Source: Micropterus salmoides (taxonomy: Eukaryota > Chordata > Actinopteri > Centrarchiformes > Centrarchidae). Taken from it: 64,000 bases of DNA. A program made the position numbers and the translations under genes. Positions 53,737-56,700 of this stretch are shown in pieces. The DNA is taken from assembly GCF_014851395.1 (NCBI RefSeq), contig NW_024040707.1, positions 9,956,187 through 10,020,186 of the forward strand. The letters are read 5' to 3'. Position 1 is the stretch's first letter; every line of letters starts with the position of its first letter. A model generated the notes under the pieces. The model saw nothing but the letters and a program-made list of their open reading frames with translations. It made no database searches and had not been told where the DNA came from.

Positions 53737-56700
53737 CTCCTCTTCCTGTGTGGTTCAGTCATTGCTTGTCCCAGGCAAAAGTCCCAGTAAATATGGACGT
53801 CGAGGCAGTGCCATAGGGATAGGAACAGTAGAAGAGGTTCATGTCTAATTCTAACTACTCTCTAACTACTTGCTTCTCCTCTTTACTCTATTTTTTGTCT
53901 GCATGGCTTCATTACATCATGGCCAAGACTTTTCTCTGTACATTTCAGCACTCAAAAAAGTATGTGTTGTGTGTTACAGACAGGATGTATTGTATAAAGA
54001 GAATGATCTCAATCTGTGATAAAACAAAAGCACATATTCAGATTCTTACTGAGTAATTAATTCCAATCGTTTGGATTTTACATAGTCTACCATCTAGAAA
54101 TCATTCACATAATAAGAGATAAGCAGCTCTGTGATATGAGTGTGAAACATAGACAGTAAAAGTCATTTTTGAAGGGACCACCTTTGGCTCTCTGCTGGCT
54201 AATATTGCAGATTTTATTATTCTTTTCGTACTGTTCTATCTGCTCTACTGTAATATACCTTGGGCTTCTGTAGTCCTCAATGACTATTCCTTATTTTAAT
54301 TTCACCACGCTTAAATCTCTATTTGTTTAAAAATTATGAATATTAATGATTTAATGACCCCTTTACAGAAACATTATAAAAAAGAAATCCTCCTCTTGCT
54401 CTTTGAAGCCATGTTGAATAAAAGGCTTTTTCAACTTCTTATTTTGAAAGCTTTAAAAGGGAGGTTGAATGAACAAAGCAGTCGCTGAGAAAGCATATTT
54501 AGTGCTACGCCTCGGAGCCTTTAAATCCATCTTTCATCTCCCGTCTTAGTGCGCTCTGCTCTGGCTGAAAGACTAGCACCGGGGCTTGACATTAAGCTGC
54601 TAAGTGCATATTTTAACTTAAAAAAAAAAAATCATAGTAACAACTGGAAGGGAGCAATGTTACTGTTCAGCCTGATTATTCAGGCTTGTGTTTTTTGAAA
54701 AGTATTTCTCCAAATGAATACTTACAGTATATACAAATATGAATGGTTAAGTCAAAATAACCACTAACTCCCCCCAGCAATAAGTAAGTAGATTGATAAG
54801 CGCTCAAGATTGACTTAATAGTACCCAAAGATTTTTAAGGTATTAGAAGTATTTTGACTCTTACACTGACTATCTTACCTTTCTTCCTGGCAGTCATTGA
54901 TAATCCCAGGGAAAAGCCCAACCAGGAAAAAGTCTGGTCCTTTCAGCTCCAGGCGAAGCAGTGCCATTGGTATTGAAAACATTCAAGAAGTCCAGGAGAG
55001 AAGGTGAGAATTATTATTATTGTGTCTACCCATACACAATTTTGTGTTTTCTACCTCTGCTATCTTATGTATCTAAAGCCTTATAATTGCTAAGGTTCAT
55101 AATTTACTACATTTTGCTTGTTATCCATGCATGCATATTTATTGATTTTGTCTATGTTGCACTCTGTTTGCTTTCTTGATATTTTGTACCACATGTCTCT
55201 TGTAGCAGTAGAGAGAACTCCCCAAATACCCAGAAGACCCCTGACAGCGGTCACGTCTCTCAAGACCCCAAATCTGACAACTCATCTAATCAGAGCTCTC
55301 CTGAGGTGCTCACAACCACCAAGAACAGGTGTGTATAATAGGCAGGTTAGAGCCATATCACATGGATATAGTGATCATACATGTGTTTGTGTAACCACTG
55401 GGCAATCCTCAGCTGTTGAATGACTGTGTCCTATACATAAGATAAAATCAGGCTTTGCTGTGCTGGAGACTGGTTAACCCAGGGTGTAGTTCTTGTCTCG
55501 GTGGCAGGGCCCCATCCATCCCTGAGGGTCATGACCTCTCCCGCTCCTCCTCCAACGCTAGCAGCTTTGCCAGTGTGGTGGAGGAGAATGAGACAGAGGC
55601 CACAGAGGACTATGACACAGGCATGGTGAGTGCTATACTCAGTATGTGTGCCTTTAAATAAACAAGACGCTTATAAGTTACTCGTTTGTGTTTAAGTCTA
55701 AAATATATACATATGTTTTGTTATGTCTCTCCTCTGTACACTCTGCAGGAGAGTCTGTCGTCTGCCGGGACGCCACACAAGCGAGACTCCCTCACCTACA
55801 GCGCCTGGCTGGAGGACAGCATCAGCAGCACCAGTACCACCAGTCGCGGTAGCTCCCCAGGTGAGAGAGGTGGGGTGCTTTGATAAGCAGGTGGAGCATA
55901 CTGAGAACTTATTTAACACTTAGAAAATATAAGTTAACCACAGATGCCTACTTTAAGTAACTACAGTGTATTTACCGGAGTGTGTTTGTTTGCTCATTTG
56001 TATGTTTGTTGATTTATTAATTTACTCAGCTTTTTCAGAAAACACTTCATAATAAGAGTAGAAAACACATGATTTACAGATTCATTACTAATGCATGCAA
56101 TGAATAAATGCAGGATGTGTTTATATTCCTTATGGAAGCCCTGAGAGGGAAAATTCAAATTCAAAATTCAAATTCAATTTTCTAAGTTTGATTGAAATAG
56201 TTTTCTCTCTTGTGTTTATGACTGAAGAACTGGTGAAAATACTGTTTTGCCCAATATTATATAGCTGCAGTACCGGAGTTTCAGGCAGTATTATACTGAA
56301 ACGGCTCTTCTATCTGTAACAGAAGCCCTAAGGTCAGCTAAAGCTGCAGCCCAATCCTCGGTTCTTATCCTACTTGACCTATCAGCTGCCTTTGACACAG
56401 TCAACCACAGGATCCTGCTATCCGCTCTCTCAGCAATGGGCATCTCGAATAAAGCACTCCTGTGGTTCGAATCCTACCTCTCTGGGCGTTCCTACAATGT
56501 TTTGTGGCAAGGTCAGTTATCCTCCTCACGCTGCTTCTCCACAGGGGTGCCCCAAGGCTCAGTGCTAGGGCCCCTTCTCTTCTCAATTTACACCACCTCA
56601 CTTGGACCGATCATTCGCTAGCACGGCTTCTCTTACCACCAGACGATACGCAACTCTACTTATCCTTCCCGCCAGGCGATCCCACCGTCTCGGCGCGGAT

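Larger units (their letters stand above)
52469..53758 (+). other. rap1gap: rap1gap intron 18 (1.3 kb)
   Basis: Contains a (TG)n tract at 52876-52903, a possible DNA-element remnant beginning 'cactgcaaaaaattttt' near 53070, and a (CT)n tract at 53706-53732. A short acceptor-preceded open stretch at 53470 was considered as an exon and rejected. Confidence 0.8.
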
